A stretch of 64,000 nt of DNA from Sphingomonas psychrotolerans (GTDB lineage Bacteria > Pseudomonadota > Alphaproteobacteria > Sphingomonadales > Sphingomonadaceae), in contig NZ_CP024923.1 of the NCBI RefSeq assembly GCF_002796605.1, forward strand, positions 806,001 through 870,000. The letters are read 5' to 3'. The translations under genes and the position numbers were made by a program. Below, in pieces: positions 1-9,304 of the stretch. Below the pieces are notes generated by a model. The model searched no databases. It was not told the origin of the DNA and saw only the letters and a program-made list of their open reading frames with translations. How positions within the stretch are numbered: position 1 is the stretch's first letter; each line of letters starts with the position of its first letter.

Positions 1-132
1 GCGAGGCTGAGCGACACATAAACGCCGCCAAAACCCTTCTCCGCGGCGCGACTTTCGGAAGGCGGGGTTACGGCGAACTTACCGTGGCCCCGGCTTTGCG
101 AGAAGGGGATGATCCCCCATTGGAGACCATGA

Positions 133-402
133 ATGCCAAACCACCTCGAGATCGACCAGGCGAGCGTCACCGACAACGACCTGGCGCGGCAGGTGGAGTT
201 CGCTGCGGAGCTGGATGGTGATGAGCGCGAATTTGCGGTGAAATATTCCGTGCTCAAGGAATTGAGTGGCGATGAGCCAGGCGAGGACGCCCTGGAGCTG
301 TTCGAGCGGTTCAGCGACGAGATCGCTGATATATGCGCTGAGGCGGCCTTGCAGCGATCGTCTGCGAGCGTCGTAATAGTCGACGAGAACGACCTCGAAT
401 AA
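133..402 (+). CDS. DUF1488-like small protein
   Basis: An 89-residue acidic protein. The layout matches small DUF1488 proteins: an N-terminal beta-type stretch (VEFAAELDGDEREFAV), a central region leading to a helix rich in E and F, and an end reading VVIVDENDLE. The start at 133 is preceded by GGAG about 7 bases upstream; an overlapping out-of-frame ATG lies at 129. No molecular function is known for the family. It stands alone, with no gene closely following on the same strand. Family assignment is by pattern only. Confidence 0.55.
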   Translation: MPNHLEIDQASVTDNDLARQVEFAAELDGDEREFAVKYSVLKELSGDEPGEDALELFERFSDEIADICAEAALQRSSASVVIVDENDLE

Positions 403-912
403 CGCGACGTTCTCGGAAGGCATGGTGGCAATGCACCCAGCGCATGGACAATTCACCGTACGCGCGAGCGCTGCTCATAAATTAGCTAGTTTCAACGGTT
501 TACAAGGTATTCCTAAAAAACCGTCAGGGCACATATTTGTCCGGTCTGAGCCCTTCGTCAACAGCAAAAAGAGTCATATCAGTCGAGCGATTCACTGTTA
601 CTTGCGCGCTTCACTCGCACAATGCTGCTCCGCGGACGATCCGTGGAGTGAGGACGCAATTAAAAATCGTAAGGATCTTCCGTGCAACCGTGGAGCCATG
701 CTCGCGGTGATCGTAGCCCCCAGTTTCTCGCAAAGGCTGACGTTCCCGGGAAGGCTGACGTTCCCGGGTTTGCTCGTGACATGGAGGCAACGACAAGACT
801 TGGGCCGTTAGCTGAACTGGCGGCTTTAAGGCCAGGTTCGCGATATCTGCCGCGCGTCAAGTCGCGGACGAGGGCACGCCATGCCGTCACTAGCGATGAA
901 GCATGAGGCAAC
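403..912. other. Gene-free stretch with a short tandem repeat
   Basis: No reading frame here looks like a real protein on either strand. The part from about 440 to 700 is more AT-rich than its surroundings. The only structure seen is the two-copy 18-bp repeat at 733-768. Confidence 0.5.
733..768. repeat. Two-copy 18-bp tandem repeat
   Basis: The unit AAGGCTGACGTTCCCGGG occurs twice back to back without mismatch. Where the copies meet, the palindrome TTCCCGGGAA is formed. Function unknown; it could be a replication-slippage product or a paired protein-binding site. Confidence 0.8.
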
Positions 913-1461
913 TCAGAGCATTCTTGCCGCGATAAGGTTGTCGCGCCGGACGAACTGATGCCAGAGCGCCGCGATAACGTGCAGGGCAACGAGCGCGATG
1001 ACCGCCCAAGAGCTGTAGTGGTGGATATACCAAGCCAGCGCACGACCCGTTTCATCGTCTACCGGCGGCGTGAACAATTTGGGGATATGAATGACGCCGA
1101 GGATATCCATTGGCCCGTCCATCCACACCCAGATGACGTAGCCGCTGACCGGCATCGTGACGAGCAGCACGTAGAGCAGCCCATGCACCATGGCAGTGCC
1201 AGGGCTTTGCCAGCGAGGACGCGCATGCAGGCTCGGCGGTGCGCCATATCCGACCCGCCAAAGCACGCGCAAAAGCACCAGGCCGAAAATGACGATACCG
1301 AGCTGATAGTGGCCGCGGATCAGCCGGAAGCTCTCGGTTCGTTCGGTTTCCCATTCGGCCGCCCAACCCAGATAGATCTGGATCGGAATCGCGGCGGCAA
1401 TCGTCCAGTGGAGAACGCGTGCCGGCAGCGCGAAACGCTGCGGCGCTTCGCAAGCCGTCAT
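913..1461 (-). CDS. Cytochrome b561 family membrane protein
   Basis: The 182-residue protein has four hydrophobic segments, at about residues 17-34, 52-70, 90-112 and 148-168, as in the bacterial cytochrome b561/CybB family. Histidines for haem ligation are visible (H18 after ARVLHW, H51 in IRGHYQLG, and the HHYS and LHVIAALWH regions near the end). The family passes electrons between the quinone pool or superoxide and partners in the inner membrane. Its start overlaps by 4 bases the stop of the upstream dioxygenase-like gene on the same strand, so the two form an operon. Confidence 0.88.
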   Translation of the reverse strand: MTACEAPQRFALPARVLHWTIAAAIPIQIYLGWAAEWETERTESFRLIRGHYQLGIVIFGLVLLRVLWRVGYGAPPSLHARPRWQSPGTAMVHGLLYVLLVTMPVSGYVIWVWMDGPMDILGVIHIPKLFTPPVDDETGRALAWYIHHYSSWAVIALVALHVIAALWHQFVRRDNLIAARML

Positions 1462-2093
1462 CGATCGGGGTGATGTTCGAGGCGGATGTCGCGGACGGCG
1501 ATGAGCGTATTGTCCGCCCGACGCCGGAGCCGGACGATCCCGCTGCCACCGCGCAACTCCTGCGCCGCGCGATACGCGGGCGTCACCCCGAACTCGCCAT
1601 CGAATACGACGTCGTCGATGTAATAGGGCCGGCGACCGGGCTCGCCGATGAACAGGTGGATGTGCGCCGGCAGCGCCCGATCCGGATAAGGCGCGGGTTT
1701 GATCGTCGGAAATTCATAATGGCCGTCGGACCCCGTCTTCACCCAGCCTCGCAGCCGGCCGTGCCGGCGGCTCCACTGCGTCAGATTGCTTCCGTTCGCG
1801 TACAGCCCGGCGGCGTTGGTCTGATGGGCATAGATTATGACCCCCGATGCCGGTCGCGAGCCATCCGCGTTGCGAACCTGACCGGACAGAAGCAGCCGCT
1901 GTCCGGGCTCCGCCGGCCCGGCAAGGGGCCATACCGGACCTAGCGTCAGGGGTGGCCGTTCACCGACGGCTTCGCAGCCCTCGCAGTCATAAAGGTCCGG
2001 ACGCGTGCGAGCGGTCGATCCGGCCACTGCGCCAAGCCCGGAAACTGCCAGCGCTCCAAGCAGTGCCAACGCAGCCCGACGATCTAGCGACAT
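1458..2093 (-). CDS. Intradiol ring-cleavage dioxygenase-like exported protein
   Basis: 211 residues. The N-terminus (MSLDRRAALALLGALAVSG) is a signal peptide-like segment and has a twin-arginine-type RR. The body carries the intradiol dioxygenase beta-sandwich signatures: GQVRNADGSRPASGVIIYAHQTN, a later Y/G region (SDGHYEFPTIKPAPYP), and LPAHIHLFI with the histidines used for iron ligation in catechol and protocatechuate dioxygenases. The exported form resembles the uncharacterised secreted intradiol-like proteins rather than classical cytoplasmic enzymes; the substrate is unknown. It is first in an operon with cytochrome b561 and divergent from the two-component system at 2210, which may control it (inference). 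Confidence 0.82.
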   Translation of the reverse strand: MSLDRRAALALLGALAVSGLGAVAGSTARTRPDLYDCEGCEAVGERPPLTLGPVWPLAGPAEPGQRLLLSGQVRNADGSRPASGVIIYAHQTNAAGLYANGSNLTQWSRRHGRLRGWVKTGSDGHYEFPTIKPAPYPDRALPAHIHLFIGEPGRRPYYIDDVVFDGEFGVTPAYRAAQELRGGSGIVRLRRRADNTLIAVRDIRLEHHPDR

Positions 2094-2209
2094 TGCCTAC
2101 CTCCCGGATACCCATGAATATCTGGAGTGAGCATCCTGTTGGAACGTATCGCGAGTGTGTCGGGCGCCGCACCATGATCGGAGGACACAATTGCGATACA
2201 CATTCCTGC

Positions 2210-2929
2210 ATGAACGTCGCCATGCCGCCTTCCATCACTGGCACAGTCCTGGTCGTCGAGGACGATGTGAGCGTCCGCGACGCTGTGAACGAATTTCTGT
2301 CGCAGCATGGCTTTATCGTTCATGTGGCCGGGAACGGACAGGTGGTCGATCGCCACTTGAGCGAACGGACCTACAACCTGGTGATCCTCGACCTCATGCT
2401 GCCGGGCGAAGACGGCCTTTCGATCTGCCGGCGGCTGACGGCACGCGGTATTCCCGTTCTGATGGTGAGTGCGCTCGGCAGCACCGACGATCGGATTACC
2501 GGTCTAAACAAGGGGGCATCGGACTATCTCGCCAAGCCGTTCGAGCCGAGGGAATTGCTGGCCCGCGTCAAGGCAATCCTCCGGCGCCGTGGTCCCGATG
2601 CCATCGACCCCGTACCGTGCTACATCTTCCGTGGTTTTCGGTACGACCCCGCCGACGCCCTGTTGTCGGACGCGAACGGCAACCTCGTCACGCTTACCGC
2701 TGGCGAAATTCGCCTTCTCGGCGCGTTCCTCGAACGACCGGGCAGGCTGCTGAGCCGGGATATGTTGCTCGATCTCACCCACGGCGACCATGCCGGCCCG
2801 TTCGATCGCGCGATCGACCTCGCGGTCAGCAGGCTGCGACGCAAATTGAAGCGCGCGGAAGCTGCGGCGACGATTGAGACCGTCCGTGGCCTGGGATATC
2901 GCTTCGTGGCGCCGGTATCGCGCGCATGA
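2210..2929 (+). CDS. OmpR-family response regulator
   Basis: 239 residues if started at ATG 2210; ATG 2222 (MPPSITG) and ATG 2174 are alternatives, and GGAGG lies at 2180-2184. The receiver domain has the acidic pocket VVEDD near residues 15-19, phosphoacceptor D61 in VILDLMLPGEDG, and the conserved Lys in DYLAKPFEP. The C-terminal winged helix ends with the typical DRAIDLAVSRLRRKL and RGLGYRF motifs. The stop overlaps the start of the sensor kinase by 4 bases (ATGA), so they form a classical operon. The targets are unknown; the divergent dioxygenase/b561 operon is the natural candidate. Confidence 0.92.
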   Translation: MNVAMPPSITGTVLVVEDDVSVRDAVNEFLSQHGFIVHVAGNGQVVDRHLSERTYNLVILDLMLPGEDGLSICRRLTARGIPVLMVSALGSTDDRITGLNKGASDYLAKPFEPRELLARVKAILRRRGPDAIDPVPCYIFRGFRYDPADALLSDANGNLVTLTAGEIRLLGAFLERPGRLLSRDMLLDLTHGDHAGPFDRAIDLAVSRLRRKLKRAEAAATIETVRGLGYRFVAPVSRA

Positions 2930-4266
2930 GGCCGTTGTCGATCTTCTCGCAGGTCGCTGGCCTGGCGCTGCTGGTTCTGCTGGTGGCGATGGGGATCAGT
3001 TTTGCGCTCGCACTTGCCATTCCGGCGCCGACGGCAGGCCAGATGAATATCGAGGAGATGGTCTGGGCGCTTGAAGCCAAGCCGTCATGGGTGATCGAGA
3101 CTGATGTCAGGACCGCGCCGCCGGTCGGCCGGCGTAGTCCGCTCGTCGAAGCCAGTCTTGCCGCGGGGCTTCGGGTCGACCCGGCCAATGTGCGCGCGAT
3201 TTGGGTTGGCGAACCTCAGGGTGCGGCCGGCACGGGTGAGAGCATCCTGCTCGTTGGGGAACGGGACGTTCTGGTGCGGAGCAGCGCTTCGGGCGTCAAG
3301 TTGCGCTCGGGCGATGACGCGGCCGTCAGCCGGCTGACGCTTCTGCCCCTCTTCACCGGCGCGGTCAGGCTGAACGACGGCAACTGGCGTTGGGGCATCC
3401 CGGACGATCCCGTCCGGACGGCCTGGCGCTGGCGAATTCTGGCGGCATTCGTGATCGCCACCGTTTTACTGTCAGCGCCCGTATGGCTGATCGCGCGCCG
3501 GATCGTCGCCCCTGTTGAACAACTGGGGCGGAGAGCGGCAAGTTCGCGAATGGCGGGAGAAGACCCGTTCGCACTCGTCGGGCCGCTGGAGGTGCGAGCA
3601 ACGGCGCGCGCGATGAACGGGATGCACAATCGCCTGGTGGCCCAGGCTGCGGAACGCGTGCGGTTGATCGCGGCGATCGCGCACGACTTGCGAACCCCGA
3701 TCACCGCGCTCCGGCTCCGCGCCAACGCGATCGAGGAGCCACTGCGTGGACGAATGAGTAGCGACCTGTCGCGACTATCCAGCATGATCGGCGAGATGCT
3801 GGACTTTGCCGCAATCGGTGGACGCCCACCGCAGCTCAGCGAGGTTGATCTGTTCGAACTGCTCCGCACCTTGGTCGCCGGCAGGGTGGAGGCCGGCGAC
3901 GACGTGGCAATGACGACGGGCGAACCCATCATCCTCGTCACTGATCGCGATCTGCTGAACCGCGCCGTCGAGAATCTGATCGACAATGCCGTGAAATATG
4001 GTGGGCAGGCACGGATCAGCCTCATCGGGTCACTCAGTTGGGCAGTCATACGAATCGACGACACCGGCCCCGGCATTCCGGACGACTCGCTGGCCGAGGC
4101 GATCAAACCGTTCGAGCGGCTGGACGCATCTCGCACCGATGGGCGAACGGGAACGGGTCTGGGACTGTCGATCGTCCACGACATCGCACGGGTGTTGGGG
4201 GCACGATTTGAGCTGCGCAACCGCTCGCCCGGCCTGAGCGCGACGCTGATGCTTCCTCGCTCATAG
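2926..4266 (+). CDS. Sensor histidine kinase (EnvZ/OmpR type)
   Basis: 446 residues. There are two membrane segments (about residues 8-33 and 172-190) around a roughly 135-residue periplasmic sensor region, then a HAMP linker. The dimerisation/phosphoacceptor helix has H253 in AAIAHDLRTPITALRLR. The ATPase domain has the N box (NLIDNAVKYGG), G1 (DDTGPGIPDD) and G2 (GRTGTGLGLSIV). It follows the response regulator with a 4-base overlap and presumably phosphorylates it. No signal can be assigned from the sensor region. Confidence 0.93.
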   Translation: MRPLSIFSQVAGLALLVLLVAMGISFALALAIPAPTAGQMNIEEMVWALEAKPSWVIETDVRTAPPVGRRSPLVEASLAAGLRVDPANVRAIWVGEPQGAAGTGESILLVGERDVLVRSSASGVKLRSGDDAAVSRLTLLPLFTGAVRLNDGNWRWGIPDDPVRTAWRWRILAAFVIATVLLSAPVWLIARRIVAPVEQLGRRAASSRMAGEDPFALVGPLEVRATARAMNGMHNRLVAQAAERVRLIAAIAHDLRTPITALRLRANAIEEPLRGRMSSDLSRLSSMIGEMLDFAAIGGRPPQLSEVDLFELLRTLVAGRVEAGDDVAMTTGEPIILVTDRDLLNRAVENLIDNAVKYGGQARISLIGSLSWAVIRIDDTGPGIPDDSLAEAIKPFERLDASRTDGRTGTGLGLSIVHDIARVLGARFELRNRSPGLSATLMLPRS

Positions 4267-4331
4267 GGCAAAGGACACATTAGCGATACAAACCGGAAAT
4301 ACCTGCCGGTCCACACCGGTCAAGGAATCCC

Positions 4332-5354
4332 ATGAGCAGCTTTTCAGTCATCGATCGCCGCGGCGTCGTTATCGGCCTGATCGCCGCTCCCGCCGCAGCG
4401 CTGTTCCCGGCGATGGCGATGGCGATGGCGAGGGCGCAACGGGCGGTCGGTGACGCGATTGCCGAAGCGCCGATCGCCGGCTTTCCGCACGCCATAATCT
4501 ATCGCCTGGCCGGACCGGCCAGGCGCCTTCCAACCATTGTCATTCTACCGGGAGCGGAAGGCGGCGATGGCGCGGGTCGACGCTTCGGCCCCATCCTTGC
4601 CCGGCTCGGTTACGCCACGATCAGCCTTCCTTATTATTCGCAGGCCTGGGGCGAACATGCCCCGCCGCCTCAATTTCCGGACCTTCCGGGGAGCTTCGTC
4701 GATATCCGCGTCGACCAACTGGCCCGATTGCGCGTAGCACTGAAGAACGATCACGGTCTTGACCTCGACAGGCTGGGGCTGTTCGCCGGCTCGAAGGGCG
4801 CGGAATTCGCGCTGATCGCAGCCAGCCGCTACCCTTGGATACGCAGCGTCGTGGCCTATGCTCCGTCCGATCTGGTGTGGGAAGGCTGGGGCCTGGAAAC
4901 CTTTGAGGCCGAAGGCACCCGATCCTCCTTCTCGTTCGAAGGCAAGCCATTGCCCTTCATGCCGTATCGAGGATTTTCCGAAGGATTGCTGGCTGGACCC
5001 GCGGCCGATCTGCGCGCGATCCACGAGAATGGCCGGGCGGATCATCCCGAGCGTGAAGCCACCGCGTGCATCCCGGTCGAGCGGTATCGGGGGGCGCTGA
5101 TGCTGGTGGCGGGAGATCGTGACCGGCTGTGGAATTCCGGACGCATGGCCCGATCAATCGTCGCTGCGCGACACGCCGCCGGCCTGAAGACCGAAGCCCT
5201 CATCTATCCGGATGCAGGTCACGATCTCGCCGGTGGTTCTGCTGAGCCGCGCGAAGATCCGCGGGGAGGAGGCTCGCCAATCGCGAATGCCCAAGCGCGC
5301 GCTGACGCCTGGCCAAAAGTGGTCGCGTTTCTCAAGCGCTCGCTGCGGCCCTGA
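4332..5354 (+). CDS. Alpha/beta hydrolase of the BAAT/acyl-CoA thioesterase C-terminal type
   Basis: 340 residues with an N-terminal hydrophobic leader. The nucleophile sits in a GSKGAE motif (S154), as in the BAAT C-terminal/acyl-CoA thioester hydrolase group; the likely acid is in VAGDRDRLWNSG (about D264) and the likely base in DAGHDL (H297). Some distance to dienelactone hydrolases is also plausible. It lies 65 bases downstream of the sensor kinase and may be cotranscribed. The real substrate cannot be told. Confidence 0.75.
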   Translation: MSSFSVIDRRGVVIGLIAAPAAALFPAMAMAMARAQRAVGDAIAEAPIAGFPHAIIYRLAGPARRLPTIVILPGAEGGDGAGRRFGPILARLGYATISLPYYSQAWGEHAPPPQFPDLPGSFVDIRVDQLARLRVALKNDHGLDLDRLGLFAGSKGAEFALIAASRYPWIRSVVAYAPSDLVWEGWGLETFEAEGTRSSFSFEGKPLPFMPYRGFSEGLLAGPAADLRAIHENGRADHPEREATACIPVERYRGALMLVAGDRDRLWNSGRMARSIVAARHAAGLKTEALIYPDAGHDLAGGSAEPREDPRGGGSPIANAQARADAWPKVVAFLKRSLRP

Positions 5355-5435
5355 GTTGTCGAATCGCGTCGGAATTCCCATGCTCAGCGGATCGAAGTCG
5401 CCAAGCTGTTACGACATGGATGGACGGCCGCTTTA

Positions 5436-6269
5436 GGGTCAGGACCCATTGATGCGAGGGCTGGGATCTGATTCAGGCTCCGAGAGGAGACTGGGATGAG
5501 CAACCTGTTTTGGCTGACGGACGAGCAGATGGCGCGCCTGCGACCGTACTTTCCCAAGAGTCACGGCAAGCCTCGCGTCGACGATCGACGGGTGTTGAGC
5601 GGCATCGTTTTCGTCAACCGCAACGGGCTGCGATGGCGGGATGCACCCAAGGACTATGGTCCGCACAAGACGTTGTACAACCGCTGGAAGCGGTGGAGCG
5701 AGAAAGGCGTGTTTGCGCGGATGATGGAAGGGCTTGCTGCAGCGGATGCCGAGCCAAAGACGGTCATGATCGACGCGACCTATCTGAAGGCGCACCGCAC
5801 GGCATCGAGCCTGCGGGTTAAAAAGGGGATCTCGGCCGGCTGATTGGTCGCACCAAAGGCGGCATGAACACGAAGCTACACGCTGTCGCCGATGCAGAAG
5901 GCCGCCCGCTCAGCTTCTTCATGACCGCCGGGCAGGTCAGCGATTACACTGGCGCAGCAGCGCTGCTGGACGATCTTCCGAAGGCGCAGTGGCTGCTCGG
6001 CGACCGTGGCTATGACGCCGACTGGTTCAGGGACGCTCTGCAGGCCAAGGGCATCGAACCGTGCATCCCGGGTCGGAAATCCCGCAACGAGCCCGTCAGA
6101 TACGACAAGCGCAGATACAGGCGCCGCAGCCGCATCGAGATCATGTTCGGGCGCCTTAAAGACTGGCGCCGCGTCGCCACCCGCTACGACCGATGCCCAA
6201 CCGTCTTCTTCTCCGCCATCGCGCTCGCAGCACCGTCATCTTCTGGCTCTGATCAACGAGTCCTGACCC
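5436..6269 (+). mobile_element. IS5-family insertion sequence (IS427-like), 834 bp
   Basis: The ends are inverted repeats: left GGGTCAGGACCCATTGAT and, read inward from the right, GGGTCAGGACTCGTTGAT, with two mismatches. Both ends are flanked by TA (5434-5435 and 6270-6271), matching the 2-bp target duplication typical of the IS427 subgroup. The element lies downstream of the hydrolase gene and carries one transposase read in two frames. A remnant related to its right end occurs at 39104-39215. Confidence 0.9.
5496..6252 (+). pseudogene. IS5-family transposase, two frames plus a C-terminal indel
   Basis: The first frame (5496-5843) begins MSNLFWLTDEQM and carries the first catalytic region (MIDATYLKAHRTA). 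The second frame continues GRTKGGMNTKLHAV and holds the remaining DDE residues (LGDRGYDAD, and RRSRIEIMFGRLK). The switch is -1 at an AAAAAGGGG stretch near 5820-5828, which may be programmed frameshifting as in other IS427 members. A second problem lies near 6227: the usual ending ALAATVIFWL is shifted, giving ALAAPSSSG and readthrough past the element end to 6346. This suggests a one-base deletion and perhaps an inactive copy. Confidence 0.82.
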
Positions 6270-6446
6270 TAATAATACCAAGACGGCCGAACATAGCAGG
6301 CCAACATTTGCGCATGCGGGAGATCCAACATAATATGTTTTCCTAGAACATTCAGATATAATATCGGTGAAGAGATTTATATCGCATGCCTCTTTGATCT
6401 TACCGGGAGTTGCATAGCATTATTCATGCTTTTTGCACGCACCACC

Positions 6447-6930
6447 TCAATTGCCGTCCGGAATGCCTTCTGACCCCTTCGACCGACAATAATCTTTTAC
6501 CTTATTCTTAGATATTTTTCTTTGCATCGCCTTCGCACCGAAATTGTCCAGCTGAGCAGTAACGGTAGCCGGGTTGGCACGAGAGGGCCCAAAATTATCC
6601 GACATCGTGGGAAGGCTGGTGATCGATGACGCGGTTGATAATCTGGTACCCGTAACAACTATCTCGTTCCCGTCCAAACCGGTCGGATCTGTTTTGTTTA
6701 TCGGGTCGCTTCCGACATAATTGTACCAGTTCATCCCGTCGCCCTACCCGATGGGATCGGTCTGCATGAATCGCCCCAGCGTGGGCGAGTAGATGCGCGC
6801 CTTGTAGTAGTACATGCCGAGCTCGGGCAGCCATGCCTGGACGGTATACTGGAAGCGGCCGATATTGGTTGAAGCGGGAATGCCGTATTCGTCGTAGCGA
6901 TTGACCCCGATCACGTTGCCCGAACCCCTT
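6447..6930 (-). pseudogene. RHS repeat-associated core fragment with in-frame amber codon
   Basis: Read on the minus strand, the frame gives NRYDEYGIP, then LGMYYYKARIYSPTLGRFMQTDPIG, a TAG stop (6744-6746), then GDGMNWYNYVGSDPIN and TDPTGL. This is the hallmark C-terminal core of RHS/YD-repeat proteins. The TAG stands where the family has Tyr (DPIGYGDG), so TAC appears to have become TAG. The upstream RHS body is absent. After the core comes a roughly 70-residue variable tail ending at 6447, as in polymorphic-toxin-like RHS proteins. Most likely a dead fragment. Confidence 0.75.
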
Positions 6931-6961
6931 ATTATGTGCCTCCCTTGGATGTCGGGGCGCC

Positions 6962-7188
6962 TTACGGCGGCGGAGGGTTGGGTGAGCCGGTGACCTTGAG
7001 GTTGCGACCGTTGTTCGCCTTGTCGTGCGTGTACTCGTACTTGACGCCATTGTTCACTGCACCGGCACGCTCGACCTTAACCAGCCGACCCTTGGCATCA
7101 TAGGTGTATGTGATCGACTCGGAGGCAATGGCGGCCGATGCTGTGAAAGCGCAAGAGGCCAATAAATGGCTCGGCGGAGCGTACGCAT
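6962..7188 (-). pseudogene. Small exported RHS-repeat protein, frameshifted in the signal peptide
   Basis: The mature part reads ASESITYTYDAKGRLVKVER and ends NLKVTGSPNPPPP, a type of short one-repeat RHS/YD protein often seen in sphingomonads. The ATG at 7188 (MRTLRRAIYWPLA) is in a different frame from the rest (LLASCAFTASAAIA). A one- or two-base indel near 7165 has therefore split the signal peptide; a TTG start at 7162 would give only a short leader. It sits directly upstream of the RHS core fragment on the same strand. Confidence 0.6.
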
Positions 7189-7953
7189 CTTTGTCCCCTC
7201 ACAGAAATGCGCATGCGGGTGCGCGAATTGCAGAATAAACGTTCGCCCGCAGCCCCCGTCTTCGTTGCGCACATGAAGAGAGCACAAGTCATCACCCGTC
7301 ACAATACTTTTATGAATGTTAGCCGCGGATTAGGTTCGATAGTTCATTTGATCGGATGTGGATCAAAGCACAGGATGCCTTCGTACCGGCCGCTTTGCAT
7401 CCCACCCCACCACTCCACCCTGCCTGCGTACGACTCCTCCTTAAGCAATCCATCGCGATCAGGCGCGATCATCGCCGAGGTACGATGCTGGAAGGCACGC
7501 TGCTCGACAGGATTGCTGCAACCGTGGCGGTGATCGCTGTCGCCAGCGTCGGCTTCATGGCGCGCAGCGGCCGAGTGGAGAGGCGGCGAGCGTAAACGGG
7601 ACCGGCAATGGGGCCAAAATTCTTCTACCAAGAAGTATTGTTTATTATCAATATGATGGAAGGCCGAATTGGCGGAGAGGGGGGCACCGGGACCATCGGT
7701 ATCATTCTTCCGTGTAGCCGAGCGCTGATCTCGTTGCTATCGGACGCAGCGGACGGCGGGGGAGTGCTGCTTTCGGGCGGGGTTCTCGTCGAAGTCCCGC
7801 CGTTCACCCTCGCGATCGCGCCCCTTGCGCCACTTCTGCGCTGAACATTGGCGATTTGTGGAAACCGGTCATAGTCAGCTGCCGCTACGCGCTTAGCGCC
7901 GGTCCGCTTCATGCTACGACTTGGCGTCCAATGCAGATGATGCCCCCGGGCGA
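7189..7953. other. Gene-free stretch
   Basis: No frame on either strand gives a recognisable protein. A possible 35-codon frame at 7484-7591 (MLEGTLLDRIAATVAVIAVASV) encodes a single hydrophobic segment but has no good ribosome site. The stretch lies between RHS debris and integrase debris and is probably decayed island DNA. Confidence 0.4.
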
Positions 7954-8187
7954 CTATCTGCTTTTCGCCCTTCCGAATTTGCCCTTGAGGACCTTGGCGC
8001 CGTCGCGGAGGAAGTCGAATGATCCGACCAGTGCTGCATCATGCGCACGCGTTCGTCCCAATACTCTCCGCGCGTATAGGCGCGGCGGCCGGCGTTGTTG
8101 TCGCAGTGCGCCAACTGACGCTCGATGGCGTCAGCATGCCATAGTCCCATCTCGTTGAGCAGCGTCGCGGCCATGACGGGGAACCTG
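7954..8187 (-). pseudogene. Tyrosine-recombinase (integrase) 3' remnant
   Basis: The minus strand reads MAATLLNEMGLWHADAIERQ, LAHCDNN and AYTRGEYWDERVRMMQHWSD, which is the C-terminal end of a phage/island-type tyrosine recombinase (normally HGFRAMAATLLNEMG, with AYNR carrying the catalytic Tyr). Here AYTRGEYW keeps a Tyr. After WSDH the frame shifts; in the next frame it continues DFLRDGAKVLKGKFGR and stops at 7954-7956. The catalytic core and N-terminus are missing. It indicates a former genomic island. Confidence 0.75.
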
Positions 8188-8191
8188 CACG

Positions 8192-8380
8192 TCAATATGC
8201 TGCGGTGAATCGTCTGCGGCTGTGGCGATGCTCTTCGAGCTCGTCGACCATGGCGATGGCGTAGTCCGCAAAGCTGATCTTGCTATCGCCGGCTTCATCG
8301 ATGACCAGCTGATCACCGCCGAGCCGGAACGTGCCGGTGCGCCGGCCGATCTCCAAATCTGAGCGTATGGCGGGTTTAGG
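8192..8380 (-). pseudogene. NAD(P)-dependent oxidoreductase 3' remnant
   Basis: The frame [36 protein letters not shown] and [10 protein letters not shown] matches the C-terminal end of NAD(P)H-binding Rossmann proteins of the YwnB/NmrA-like type. The nucleotide-binding N-terminal part is absent. It ends at 8192, immediately next to the integrase remnant, so two unrelated gene ends have been joined here. Confidence 0.6.
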
Positions 8381-8648
8381 GATCGCATCAGGCGCGCTGG
8401 AAGGCGACAAATGGACGCGTTGCCGACCGCAACTGATGCTGAAAGCAGCCTAACTGCTTATAGGCGTTAGCGGCTGGCAGCTCTCAAAAGCAGTATCGCG
8501 AATTGCAGCCGTGCGCGACATTAGCCTGCAAATGACCGCGAATAATCGGCGCAGTCATCCGTACCCAGGAAAGTCCAACTCTAAGTGCGCAGCCAGCGCT
8601 GGATCGTTCAATCGTTGACGTCCGGTTTACCCGGATCCCTGGGCCAGA

Positions 8649-9263
8649 TCAGCCGCAGGCCACAACGCGCATCAAGTCGGCCTGGCGGCGCACTCCTGTC
8701 TTGTCGAAAACGCGCTGTAAATGCGTTCGGGCCGTGCTCCGGGCCACGCCCAGGAGGTGAGCGGCCTCCGGAATTGAACAACCTGCGTATAGTGCTTCGA
8801 GCAAGCGGAATTCCGCCTGTGTCAGCCCGAAAGCAGACCGAACCGCTCGAAGCCGGGGAACCTGCCCGATGCGCACCGGCTTCAACAGGATGATGATGCG
8901 AGGAGCACCGTCGCCCCCGGGTTGGATGGCGAAGAACTCGGCGTCGAGGCGCTGATGCGGTTTCTCGAACGTCGCGCTTGCGCGACTGTGAGCGATGGTG
9001 CTGGCGATTGCCGCGTCAAGGCGCCCGGCGACAATTTGGGTGGCACCGGCGACGCGGCCAAAGCTGCAGCGCAAGACGCTACCTTCGGCGAGAAGCTTGT
9101 GGCCACCGACGGTCGCTTCGACAAGCTTGCCCGATGCTTCGATGACGATGACCTCCGGCGTCTGCGCTGTCGGTCTCGGGTTCGGGGCGGGCCGCCGCAG
9201 AAAGACGGGGGCTTCCTCGTTGGCGGCAATGGTCCGGCTGTACATCGCGCGTGGCTCCTGCAT
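8649..9263 (-). CDS. LuxR-type HTH regulator
   Basis: About 204 residues from ATG 9263 (MQEPRAMYSRT); ATG 9245 is an alternative. The C-terminal 60 residues form a LuxR/GerE helix-turn-helix: FGLTQAEFRLLEALYAGCSI, EAAHLLGVARSTARTHLQRV and FDKTGVRRQADLMR. The N-terminal domain matches no receiver or autoinducer-binding pattern that I recognise. It is divergent from the ECF sigma gene (start 9305), with only about 40 bases between, so one control region serves both. Confidence 0.85.
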   Translation of the reverse strand: MQEPRAMYSRTIAANEEAPVFLRRPAPNPRPTAQTPEVIVIEASGKLVEATVGGHKLLAEGSVLRCSFGRVAGATQIVAGRLDAAIASTIAHSRASATFEKPHQRLDAEFFAIQPGGDGAPRIIILLKPVRIGQVPRLRAVRSAFGLTQAEFRLLEALYAGCSIPEAAHLLGVARSTARTHLQRVFDKTGVRRQADLMRVVACG

Positions 9264-9304
9264 GCTTTTATCGGTTGACGCGAAGCGAGGACGAAACCGG
9301 CCAG

